DNA of 7,078 bases. Origin: Soonwooa sp023440705. GTDB taxonomy: Bacteria > Bacteroidota > Bacteroidia > Flavobacteriales > Weeksellaceae. The DNA is taken from the NCBI GenBank assembly GCA_023440705.1, contig JAEXRP010000037.1, positions 1 through 7,078 of the forward strand, read 5' to 3'. Positions 1 to 5,834 of the stretch are shown here, in pieces. A program made the translations under genes and the position numbers. How positions within the stretch are numbered: the first letter of the stretch is position 1; every line of letters begins with the position of its first letter. A model generated the notes under the pieces. It was not told where the DNA came from, did no database searches, and saw nothing but the letters and a program-made list of their open reading frames with translations.

Positions 1-360
1 GCCAACGCCAGTATTACTGACATCTCGAAGATTACCCGCCAGCGAAAGACTTAGTCCATTAATTTGTGCTTTTGTCATCGTATTTTGAGCCTTTGATGAA
101 TCGTAAAAACAAAAAATCAAAAACCCGAGTGGATTAACATCGAGATTAAGCCCATTGATGGTTTGAAAATTCTTTGATTTCGGATTAAAATCACCATCGA
201 GACCAATGCCAACTGCAAGTCCATTGACTTCACTAATGTTAGATGATAATGGTGTGAGCGCAATTATTTTTGAAGTTCCACTTTCCGAAGTTGTTTGCTC
301 TTGACCAAAAACTGTCAAGCTTGTAAACATTGCGATTAGTATAAAAAAATAGGTTTTCAT
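1..360 (-). CDS. Secreted NGL-repeat surface protein, N-terminal part (LA_2272-like)
   Basis: An open frame of 120 codons starts at the ATG complement at 358-360 and runs off the left edge, so only the N-terminus is present. Residues 1-19 are a clear Sec signal peptide: Lys2, a hydrophobic core rich in Phe/Ile/Leu, then VFG before QEQ as the likely signal peptidase I site. The mature part has Asn-Gly-Leu at residues 46-48, 69-71 and 101-103, each followed by alternating small and hydrophobic residues (NGLAVGIGLD, NGLNLDVNPLGF, NGLSLSLAG). This fits the repetitive beta-rich 'LA_2272 family surface repeat' proteins of Bacteroidetes and Leptospira; that name comes from memory of the family. It is exported to the periplasm or outer surface and its function is unknown. 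It is divergent from the regulator at 466. Confidence 0.7.
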   Translation of the reverse strand, partial: MKTYFFILIAMFTSLTVFGQEQTTSESGTSKIIALTPLSSNISEVNGLAVGIGLDGDFNPKSKNFQTINGLNLDVNPLGFLIFCFYDSSKAQNTMTKAQINGLSLSLAGNLRDVSNTGVG

Positions 361-385
361 AATTCTAATTTTTAAAATTCTATTT

Positions 386-393
386 CAAAATTA
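386..393 (-). promoter_or_regulatory. Candidate -7 promoter element for the surface protein
   Basis: On the minus strand this reads TAATTTTG, a full match to the Bacteroidetes -7 consensus TAnnTTTG. It lies 25 bases before the ATG of the surface-protein gene. I see no convincing TTG -33 element at the expected distance. In DNA this AT-rich the -7 consensus occurs by chance roughly once per 1-2 kb per strand. Confidence 0.4.
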
Positions 394-441
394 GAGGCAG
401 AATAGAAATTTGTCTATGCGTAAAACATTTAAGTTTTTTAT

Positions 442-462
442 TAAATTTGTGAAAATCACAAA
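442..462 (+). promoter_or_regulatory. Promoter -7 box overlapped by a perfect inverted repeat (candidate operator)
   Basis: TAAATTTG at 442-449 matches the -7 consensus TAnnTTTG. It overlaps a perfect inverted repeat, TTTGTGA (446-452), spacer AAA, TCACAAA (456-462), ending three bases before the ATG at 466. An operator here could block RNA polymerase or initiation, so autoregulation by the helix-turn-helix product is the natural inference. No good TTG -33 element is visible, which would suit an activated or tightly regulated promoter. The arms resemble the TGTGA/TCACA half sites of CRP/FNR-type proteins, but the three-base spacer is shorter than the usual six. Confidence 0.5.
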
Positions 463-465
463 AAG

Positions 466-1398
466 ATGTATCAGGAAGCTTTACTTCGAGAAATCCGAAA
501 AAAAATCGGCGATAAATCCCTCAACGATGAACTGGCAAATATCCTAAATATCAGCTACGATGCTGCACACCGAAGAAGTTCTTTAAAGTCAAAGTTCAGT
601 TTGGAAGAAGCAGTAGAATTGGCAAGATATTATCAAATTTCTTTAGACCAATTTGTCGGAACGCCAAACCAGTTGGTTGTTCAGCGGACGCAACCTGTCA
701 AGTCATCGGAGGATTTGCTTAATTATTTTGATAATTCTTTAAAGATTTTATCAAGTTTTAAAAACAAAAATCACCACGCAAAAGTCTATTATTCAGCGAA
801 AGACATTCCATTTTTTTATACGATTTCGGATTCTGTTTTGTCAAAATTTAAGTTTTATGTTTGGATGAATCTTCTTAACCAAGATAAGTTCTTAACCAAG
901 TTTAAAGATTTTGATTTTAAATATTATTCTGAAAGTAACAAAGCTTTAGAAGAACTTTATGAACAACAGGAAGTTACCGAAATCTGGAACGAAAGCAGTA
1001 TTTCGAGTATTCTTCAACAGATAAAATTCTATTTTGAAATTGGAATGATCTCTTCAAAAGAGGGAGAATTAATCTTGGAAGATTTAGAATTGTTATTTGC
1101 TCGTTTAGAATCAAAAATTGCGGACAACAAAAATTTTGAAATCTACATTAATGAGCTTGTGATTCTTAACAACAGTATTTTATTCACCAACGAAACGGAG
1201 AACGCTTACTTTGTTCCGTTTAGTATGTTTGGTTACATTATGACCAACGATAAAGTGACTTCTGACGATGCGAAAAGCTATTTTGAACATCAAATAAAAA
1301 ATTCAAAATCATTGAATAATGCTGGAAACCGTGATCGTGCATTATTTTTTAATAAAATGAAAAGAAAAATTAATGCATTGAAAGACGAACTCGTTTAA
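466..1398 (+). CDS. XRE/BetR-like helix-turn-helix transcriptional regulator
   Basis: A 310-residue protein with an N-terminal DNA-binding domain at about residues 1-65. Helices around LNDELANILN (19-28) and the likely recognition helix YDAAHRRSSLK (31-41) are followed by SLEEAVELARYYQISLDQF (45-63), the usual XRE/BetR layout. The remaining 245 residues are mostly helical by composition and include YYSAKDIPFF (108-117), a motif I associate with a Bacteroidetes-specific family of such regulators. No known ligand-binding or enzymatic domain is recognisable. The protein is cytoplasmic and soluble, with no signal peptide. It is divergent from the surface-protein gene and 42 bases upstream of a lipoprotein gene on the same strand. 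The inverted repeat at 446-462 suggests it controls its own promoter. Its targets are unknown. Confidence 0.78.
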   Translation: MYQEALLREIRKKIGDKSLNDELANILNISYDAAHRRSSLKSKFSLEEAVELARYYQISLDQFVGTPNQLVVQRTQPVKSSEDLLNYFDNSLKILSSFKNKNHHAKVYYSAKDIPFFYTISDSVLSKFKFYVWMNLLNQDKFLTKFKDFDFKYYSESNKALEELYEQQEVTEIWNESSISSILQQIKFYFEIGMISSKEGELILEDLELLFARLESKIADNKNFEIYINELVILNNSILFTNETENAYFVPFSMFGYIMTNDKVTSDDAKSYFEHQIKNSKSLNNAGNRDRALFFNKMKRKINALKDELV

Positions 1399-1440
1399 AT
1401 AAAATTTCAAAATCTTATATTAGTTTTTAGAAATACAATT

Positions 1441-2520
1441 ATGAAAAATTATCTTCTTTTACTTTTTTTGATAGCACTCACAATATCATGCTATTCCCCA
1501 AAATCGGACATCGAAGAGGATAAACATCCAGAAATGCCAGAATTTCCTTTAGTACAAAATCAAAAAATCAAGATAGAAAAAGTCGCAGATTGGTATGAAG
1601 AAAATAATTTTAATATCCGATTTTTAGCAAAAAACAATAAACTAATTATTTTTTATACACCAAAAATTATTGAGTCTGAAAATCAATACTCGAAACTATT
1701 TGTTATTGAACATGCTAAACGATTACTAAGTGATAGTTTGAAAATGAGCTTCGATAATCTAAACACAATATTTCTAGACAATCAACAGAATCTAATTGTC
1801 AATAAATACAAATATCAATTCCCAGATTATCAAACGAAATCAGAATTGGCATTTTATGACCTTAAGGATATCAAGAAAAAATATGAATCTCAATTACACA
1901 TTGGGGAGCAAGAACGCGATTCTGCAGTATTTGATAAAATATATCTTGAGCAAAAAGATCTACAAGAAAAAGTTATTAACCGTATAAAATACATGTACAA
2001 AATAAGAGACTGGGACAGCTTTGCGTCAACAGAGGTGTCACAATATCCATACATGAATTACTATTGTAATCTTGATGATCAAGACGCTTTTTTGATTAAC
2101 GATGACTTCCTAAATAACATCTCAACCAATTACACCCATTACAAGCCAAATGATCAAAATCTCGAACGCCAACTAGAATCAAAAGTAAAAAATATTCCGC
2201 CTGAGAATCTATTCAATGACGAGTCGAGTCAACTACAAAGCACTTTGAAAACACAATTTAAAAAAGCGTCAGACAGCGTTGTTTCTGGTAATATTTGGTA
2301 CAGTCAGGGGAATCATTTTGTAGCAAGCTTTGGTTATTTGCCTACTTATTTAAAATATTACAATTTCGATGTTAATGGAATAAAAGCAGCAACAAAAATC
2401 GATTTTTCGACAACAAAAATTATTAACATTGCTGACAACAAAGTAGGAACATACATCATCATTGTTAAAAATGTGAGTAAGAAAAAGAAAAAATATCAAG
2501 TATATTATATTCCGAAATAA
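1441..2520 (+). CDS. Orphan lipoprotein of unknown function
   Basis: A 359-residue protein. The N-terminus is a lipoprotein signal: Lys2, hydrophobic residues 4-15, then T-I-S-C with Cys17 as the probable lipidated residue (Thr at -3 is a weaker lipobox than Leu). Residues 21-28 (KSDIEEDK) are charged and acidic-rich, like the signals that send Bacteroidetes lipoproteins to the cell surface. The rest is rich in Lys, Asn, Asp and Tyr, with a helical, charged middle (about 141-190) and a beta-like C-terminal part (about 282-358). The C-terminus is very basic (SKKKKKYQ, 346-353). I recognise no domain. Only two Cys are present (17 and 209). The gene starts 42 bases after the regulator and may share its transcript. 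It ends 15 bases before the convergent rimM, with no strong terminator. Confidence 0.75.
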   Translation: MKNYLLLLFLIALTISCYSPKSDIEEDKHPEMPEFPLVQNQKIKIEKVADWYEENNFNIRFLAKNNKLIIFYTPKIIESENQYSKLFVIEHAKRLLSDSLKMSFDNLNTIFLDNQQNLIVNKYKYQFPDYQTKSELAFYDLKDIKKKYESQLHIGEQERDSAVFDKIYLEQKDLQEKVINRIKYMYKIRDWDSFASTEVSQYPYMNYYCNLDDQDAFLINDDFLNNISTNYTHYKPNDQNLERQLESKVKNIPPENLFNDESSQLQSTLKTQFKKASDSVVSGNIWYSQGNHFVASFGYLPTYLKYYNFDVNGIKAATKIDFSTTKIINIADNKVGTYIIIVKNVSKKKKKYQVYYIPK

Positions 2521-2535
2521 GGAAGTGCAAAAGAA

Positions 2536-3078
2536 CTATTCGTCTTTTTTGTGATCTCCTAAGAAAACATCCATAAGACCTTCTGGCAATTGCATTTTGA
2601 CGAATTTTTCGTCGCGATTAACTTCCAAAATCCAATCTTTAATAATCGGAATAACAACGTCATTATCCGCCAATCTTAGCATAAAATAATGTTGTGCCGT
2701 TTGGTCATTAACAGACTGAATGATACCACAAGTTTTTCCATCTTCTTCATGGATTTCGAAACCGACAATTTCGTGGTAGTAGAATTGCTTGCCCGAAAGT
2801 GGTGGCAAAGTAGAAAGTGGAAGATAGACATCCTTCCCAAGAACTTGGTCAGCCAAAGTTTCGGTAATATTTTTAAGTAAAATATTGAGCGCATCGGACT
2901 TGCTCCACGATGTTTTTTCAATAAAAAAAGGAACCAATAATCCGTTGATTTCAACGAATATTGATTCCAATTTATTGTAAAGTTCAGGTTGATCAGTGTC
3001 CAATTTTAGGATCACGTGACCAGCCAATCCGTGCTTACGCGTAATTCTTCCTAATAAATAACAGTCTTCTTTACGCAT
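2536..3078 (-). CDS. rimM: 16S rRNA processing protein RimM
   Basis: RimM helps mature the 30S head: it binds ribosomal protein S19 and assists processing of the 3' domain of 16S rRNA. The 180-residue length is normal for the family. The N-terminal RimM domain opens with LLGRITRKHGLAGHV (8-22), the typical G-x-I-x(3)-HG-x-x-G signature. The C-terminal PRC-barrel domain begins near KQFYYHEIVGFEI (97-109) and ends in IPIIKDWILEVN (143-154) and LPEGLMDVF (164-172), a hallmark end of Bacteroidetes RimM. The start at 3078 is an ATG directly before the conserved N-terminus. The gene follows rpsP by 12 bases on the same strand, the standard rpsP-rimM operon, and has no promoter of its own that I can see. 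Confidence 0.97.
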   Translation of the reverse strand: MRKEDCYLLGRITRKHGLAGHVILKLDTDQPELYNKLESIFVEINGLLVPFFIEKTSWSKSDALNILLKNITETLADQVLGKDVYLPLSTLPPLSGKQFYYHEIVGFEIHEEDGKTCGIIQSVNDQTAQHYFMLRLADNDVVIPIIKDWILEVNRDEKFVKMQLPEGLMDVFLGDHKKDE

Positions 3079-3090
3079 AATTTGGGATTC

Positions 3091-3648
3091 TTAAGCTTCA
3101 GTGTTTTCTTCAGCAGCAGCTTCTCCTTCAGCAGGCGCTTCTGTAGTTTCTTCAGCAGGTGCGTTAGCAGCTTCTTCAGCAGCTTTAGCATCAGCCTCAG
3201 CTTGTGCAGCAGCAGCTACTCTAGCTTCGTTTACTTTAACCTCAGCTTCCAAAGCAGCTTTTTTAGCATCAGCTTTAGCAGTCGCTAAACCATCAACTTT
3301 ACCTTGTACTTTAGCTTCTTTTGCATCAACCCAAGCAGCGAATCTCTTCTCAGCTTCAGCTTCGTCAAAAGCACCTTTAGCAACACCACCTTGTAAGTGT
3401 TTTTTGTACATAGCACCTTTGTAAGAAAGGATAGCTCTTGCAGTGTCAGTAGGCTGAGCACCGTTGTTTAACCACTTAACAGCAGCATCAACATTTAATT
3501 CGATAGTTGCAGGGTTAGTAACTGGGTTGTAGATTCCGATTTTTTCGATGAATTTACCATCTCTTTTCGCTCTAGAATCTGCAATTACGATGTGGAAGAA
3601 AGGTTTCCCTTTTTTACCGTGTCTTTGTAATCTAATTTTTACTGACAT
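3091..3648 (-). CDS. rpsP: 30S ribosomal protein bS16 with long Ala/Glu-rich C-terminal extension
   Basis: bS16 is a primary assembly protein of the 30S body. Residues 1-80 are a full S16 domain: MSVKIRLQRHGKKGKPFFHI at the start, then ADSRAKRDGKFIEKIGIYNP (23-42) and PTDTARAILSYKGA (66-79). The canonical protein ends near residue 80-90, whereas this one continues to 185. The extension has a basic/helical part (about 97-140, with Lys, Ala and Glu, probably coiled or helical) and a final Ala/Glu/Pro tail (141-185), which is strongly acidic. Extended S16 proteins are usual in Bacteroidetes, and the role of the tail is unknown. The gene is first in the operon with rimM and is preceded by a short structured leader and a TATCTTTG promoter element. 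Confidence 0.98.
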   Translation of the reverse strand: MSVKIRLQRHGKKGKPFFHIVIADSRAKRDGKFIEKIGIYNPVTNPATIELNVDAAVKWLNNGAQPTDTARAILSYKGAMYKKHLQGGVAKGAFDEAEAEKRFAAWVDAKEAKVQGKVDGLATAKADAKKAALEAEVKVNEARVAAAAQAEADAKAAEEAANAPAEETTEAPAEGEAAAEENTEA

Positions 3649-3656
3649 ATTGTTTT

Positions 3657-3685
3657 AATTTTTGGGATCACGTCCCGGTTAAATT
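3657..3685 (-). promoter_or_regulatory. Structured rpsP leader (candidate S16 autoregulatory element)
   Basis: The untranslated leader between the promoter and the rpsP ATG can fold as a two-part hairpin. An outer stem of five A/T pairs joins 3681-3685 to 3657-3661, an asymmetric internal loop follows (3677-3680 against 3662-3663), and an inner stem GGGA/TCCC (3673-3676 with 3664-3667) closes a five-base loop. A small hairpin with an internal loop just before the start codon is the kind of structure used by ribosomal-protein leaders, and I recall a described bS16 leader motif in Flavobacteria. Whether this is that motif could not be checked. The stems are short, so the structure alone is weak evidence. 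Confidence 0.42.
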
Positions 3686-3696
3686 TTAATAGTGTG

Positions 3697-3704
3697 CAAA
3701 GATA
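3697..3704 (-). promoter_or_regulatory. rpsP promoter -7 element
   Basis: Minus-strand TATCTTTG, a full match to TAnnTTTG, 48 bases before the rpsP start. It would place the transcript start near 3690, giving a leader of about 40 bases that holds the hairpin at 3657-3685. The -33 region has only TTTTC (about 3722-3726) instead of TTTTG. Confidence 0.65.
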
Positions 3705-3750
3705 GTAATTTCTTTTTATTTGAAAATTAAATATCGAAACTATTTTAAAA

Positions 3751-4263
3751 CTAAGTCGAACTTCCCATATAGAAAAGCCCTAAACATTTTTGGTTTTCTT
3801 CAATTTTTAAAGAATCCTGAAGATGATTAACCAAAGTTGGCGAACTCCAGTAGCAACCAATTTTGTTAGCTGTACATGTCAAATACATATTCTGTACTGC
3901 CATCGCCGTTGCAGCAATCTCTTCCCAATCGGGAACAAGTCCACTGAACTCACAAACGATTGAGATTACAATATTGGCTTTGCTGATTTTGAAACCAATG
4001 TCTTGATATTTCTTTTCAAGGAAAATTTGCGGTGGCGTTATCGTTTTATAGATAGATTGCAACTCTTCGCCAAGTTGTTGTTTGTCCTCATTTCTAAAAA
4101 CTTTGAAGCGCCAAGGTTTTGTCTTTTTATGATTAGGCGCCAAAACTGAAGCATTAAGAACTTCTTCTAAAATATGCTCTGGGATTGGCGTATCGGTATA
4201 ATCTTTCGGAAAAACACTGCGTCTTTCTTCGATAATATGTTTTAAAATCTTTGCATTTTCCAT
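3751..4263 (-). CDS. Nitroreductase family protein, YdjA-like, FMN-dependent
   Basis: A probable FMN-containing NAD(P)H oxidoreductase of the nitroreductase fold; the natural substrate is unknown. Features seen: RRSVF (14-18), which contributes FMN phosphate contacts in the family; the YdjA-type stretch SVLAPNHKKTKPWRFKVF (39-56); and WEEIAATAMAVQNMYLTC (113-130) followed by GCYWSSP (136-142). The ATG at 4261-4263 is preferred, giving 170 residues. The frame stays open upstream to a TTG at 4278, but a promoter -7 box occupies that stretch. The protein ends at LGLFYMGSST, which is where relatives such as E. coli YdjA (183 residues, from memory) still have a short C-terminal tail, so it is slightly short. 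It lies 36 bases after the acetyltransferase but has its own promoter. Confidence 0.92.
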   Translation of the reverse strand: MENAKILKHIIEERRSVFPKDYTDTPIPEHILEEVLNASVLAPNHKKTKPWRFKVFRNEDKQQLGEELQSIYKTITPPQIFLEKKYQDIGFKISKANIVISIVCEFSGLVPDWEEIAATAMAVQNMYLTCTANKIGCYWSSPTLVNHLQDSLKIEENQKCLGLFYMGSST

Positions 4264-4267
4264 GCGA

Positions 4268-4296
4268 CAAAAATACAAATAGATTTAAGGATTCAA
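4268..4296 (-). promoter_or_regulatory. Nearly leaderless promoter of the nitroreductase gene
   Basis: On the minus strand TTG (4294-4296), an 18-base spacer and TATTTTTG (4268-4275) form a complete Bacteroidetes promoter. Only four bases separate the -7 box from the ATG at 4263, so the transcript should start at or within a few bases of the start codon. The -33 element begins just beyond the stop codon of the acetyltransferase gene, so this gene need not depend on the upstream operon. Confidence 0.7.
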
Positions 4297-4299
4297 GAA

Positions 4300-4803
4300 T
4301 TAAGTTTTAGAAATAGAATACTGAACAGCTTTTTGCCCATCTAATAAAATATTCTTCGAAAATTGCATTCCACATTTTTCTAAAACGGAAATCGATGCCT
4401 TATTTTCTGACATTGCGCGACCTATAATATTTTGAAGTTTTAAAACAGAAAATCCATAATCTAGACAAGCTTTAGCTGTTTCGGTGGCGATACCTTGATT
4501 CCAAAATTCTTCAAAAATCCTAAACCCAAGATCGACCTCATCAGTTTCGAGATGAAATTTTAAACCGCACCAACCTGCAAATTCTTGATTAGATTTAGAA
4601 ATAATTGCCCATCTTCCAAAACCGTACTTTTCATATTCTTTATAGTTTTGCAGAAAGTATCGTGCGTCATCAACATGATCAAAAGCTTTATCACCAGTAT
4701 ATTTCAGGACATTTGGGTTCGCATTTAAAGCAAAAAAAGATTCAGCATCATTTATATTTAATTCACGAAGAAAAAAGCGAGAAGTTTCTAGAATAGTCTT
4801 CAT
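4300..4803 (-). CDS. GNAT family N-acetyltransferase (RimJ/RimL type)
   Basis: A 167-residue single-domain acetyl-CoA-dependent acetyltransferase of the Acetyltransf_3 group, which includes RimJ/RimL and many enzymes acting on amino groups of small molecules or protein N-termini. Seen: the typical start LETSRFFLRELNINDAESFF (5-24); the central strand VDLGFRIFEEFWNQGIATE (90-108), carrying the acetyl-CoA pyrophosphate-binding loop Q-G-I-A-T; and NKASISVLEKCGM (134-146), the conserved late helix and turn. The substrate cannot be told from sequence. The ATG at 4803 lies four bases past the stop of the Gre-like gene, so the two are almost certainly co-transcribed and perhaps translationally coupled. 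Confidence 0.93.
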   Translation of the reverse strand: MKTILETSRFFLRELNINDAESFFALNANPNVLKYTGDKAFDHVDDARYFLQNYKEYEKYGFGRWAIISKSNQEFAGWCGLKFHLETDEVDLGFRIFEEFWNQGIATETAKACLDYGFSVLKLQNIIGRAMSENKASISVLEKCGMQFSKNILLDGQKAVQYSISKT

Positions 4804-4807
4804 TTAA

Positions 4808-5257
4808 TTAAATAATCTCTACTATTTTTTGATGGATTTTATTAAGTGTAAACTCGCTACCAACAGTCAAACCTAACATTTTTTGCGCCAAAGGACTCTC
4901 CTCCGAAATGGCATAAAATCGGTCACCGTCATAGAAAAATTCACCCAACGATATCGAAATATAAAAACGTGCTTTATTCGTGATCACCAAAGCGCCAAGT
5001 CTCACTTTTTCGGATTCAGAATTGACAACTTTCGCCATAGATTTCTGCATATCATAAAAACCCGCTAATTGCTTTTGCAATTGATAAATCTCTTCTTGAG
5101 CTTCCTCCCGAATGCTATCATACTTTGGCGTTTTTTTGATATCGCGACTTGCTTCTATGGTAAAATCTATGAAGTTTTCTAGTTTTTTAATTTTGTCAGA
5201 CAAAAGTTGCATCACAAAACTCCTTAGTTCACTTTTTTCATATCCAATCTTCTGCAT
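4808..5257 (-). CDS. GreA/GreB-like C-terminal-domain protein (transcription elongation factor-like)
   Basis: A 149-residue protein starting at the ATG at 5255-5257; the codon before it in frame is TTG. Residues 10-80 are charged and heptad-like, consistent with an antiparallel coiled coil. Residues 82-149 match the GreA/GreB C-terminal FKBP-like domain: VRLGALVITNKARFYISISL (85-104), then SEESPLAQKMLGLTVGSEF (118-136), where SPL-x(4)-LG-x(3)-G-S resembles the Gre signature SPLG-x-ALLG-x(3)-GD. Related flavobacterial proteins of about 150 residues are, as I recall, often mislabelled '3-oxoacyl-ACP synthase'. The coiled-coil tip (TPKYDSIREEAQEE, 43-56) is not the usual acidic GreA tip, so RNA-cleavage stimulation is uncertain. 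It is probably a cytoplasmic RNA polymerase secondary-channel binder, and the first gene of a two-gene unit with the acetyltransferase. Confidence 0.8.
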   Translation of the reverse strand: MQKIGYEKSELRSFVMQLLSDKIKKLENFIDFTIEASRDIKKTPKYDSIREEAQEEIYQLQKQLAGFYDMQKSMAKVVNSESEKVRLGALVITNKARFYISISLGEFFYDGDRFYAISEESPLAQKMLGLTVGSEFTLNKIHQKIVEII

Positions 5258-5289
5258 CAACTTAATATTTAGATAAATATAATATTTTT

Positions 5290-5321
5290 CAAATAATCAT
5301 ATTTTAAAAAGTGCACTTCAA
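5290..5321 (-). promoter_or_regulatory. Candidate promoter of the Gre-like gene, with palindrome in the spacer
   Basis: On the minus strand TTG (5319-5321, part of TTTTTG), a 21-base spacer and ATTATTTG (5290-5297, one mismatch to TAnnTTTG) make a fair promoter, 32 bases before the ATG. The perfect 10-bp palindrome AAGTGCACTT (5309-5318) sits in the spacer right next to the -33 element, where a repressor dimer could act. The match is imperfect in very AT-rich DNA. Confidence 0.35.
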
Positions 5322-5342
5322 AAATTAGTGACATCATATTTA

Positions 5343-5792
5343 TTAAAAAGAAATTCCACCATACCGAATAAAACTCCCAACCAACAAAAAACCAACACTC
5401 AATAACGTTACCGAAATCACATGAAAAGCCATCAATGGAAGTGTTTTCGCAGAAAGTTTGGGTAAAACAAGGAAGTTAGCACTCAGTGCAAACAAAATAG
5501 TTACGAGAAGAAAACCTAGTTTTATGGAAATCGCCGTTTCCAAAGGATTTGCAAAATGAAACCAATCATCCCATTTAATCCCGAATTGATACGACATCAA
5601 AACGCCCGTAATCACCATAACAAGCAAAGCTGGAATTCCGATTTTCTCATATTTTCGTTCAAAATTGAGTAGAATTTCGGGATCTTTTTTCTTCAAAACT
5701 TCGGGCAAAATTCCGATGGACAGAATCAAATGTCCACCCACCCAAATGCAAGCGCCTAACAAGTGAAATATTAAAAGTAAATGGTGTGACAT
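5343..5792 (-). CDS. CopD-like four-helix integral membrane protein
   Basis: A small inner-membrane protein of the CopD-like group, related by family to the copper-resistance/transport protein CopD; its actual role is unknown. Four membrane segments are visible at about residues 5-29, 50-70, 87-110 and 119-143. The first contains HLLGACIWVGGHL (10-22), a typical CopD-family motif with His10 and His21; His124 in the last helix is another possible ligand for metal or heme. The frame also has an ATG at 5819 (158 residues), but a perfect -7 promoter box at 5808-5815 lies inside those extra codons. I therefore start at the second ATG, 5790-5792, giving 149 residues beginning MSHHLLLIFHLLG. No copper-related partner gene is nearby. 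Confidence 0.85.
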   Translation of the reverse strand: MSHHLLLIFHLLGACIWVGGHLILSIGILPEVLKKKDPEILLNFERKYEKIGIPALLVMVITGVLMSYQFGIKWDDWFHFANPLETAISIKLGFLLVTILFALSANFLVLPKLSAKTLPLMAFHVISVTLLSVGFLLVGSFIRYGGISF

Positions 5793-5807
5793 TCTTGATA
5801 TTTTACT

Positions 5808-5834
5808 CAAATTTAGCATTCTTTTACGTTACAA
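5808..5834 (-). promoter_or_regulatory. Candidate promoter of the CopD-like gene
   Basis: On the minus strand TAAATTTG (5808-5815) is a full -7 match, with TTG (about 5832-5834) 16 bases upstream, slightly short of the usual 17-23. The transcript would start near 5801-5803, leaving about ten leader bases before the ATG at 5792 and excluding the ATG at 5819. Confidence 0.5.

Noticed and set aside
1421..1428. Near match TAGTTTTT to a -7 box before the lipoprotein gene
   Set aside because: The final G is missing and no -33 element is visible; read-through from the regulator gene is the simpler explanation.
1796..1987. Plus-strand 63-codon frame inside the lipoprotein gene
   Set aside because: A shifted-frame shadow with no independent start signal.
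2529..2550. Possible plus-strand terminator AAAAGA/TCTTTT with T-run after the lipoprotein gene
   Set aside because: The stem is six pairs with a single G-C, and it lies partly in the rimM coding sequence; too weak to call.
3101..3424. Plus-strand Ala/Ser-rich open frame of 107 codons opposite rpsP, with another of 68 codons at 3082-3288
   Set aside because: Both are by-products of the repetitive Ala/Glu codons of the S16 tail on the other strand; the low-complexity translations and lack of a promoter argue against real genes.
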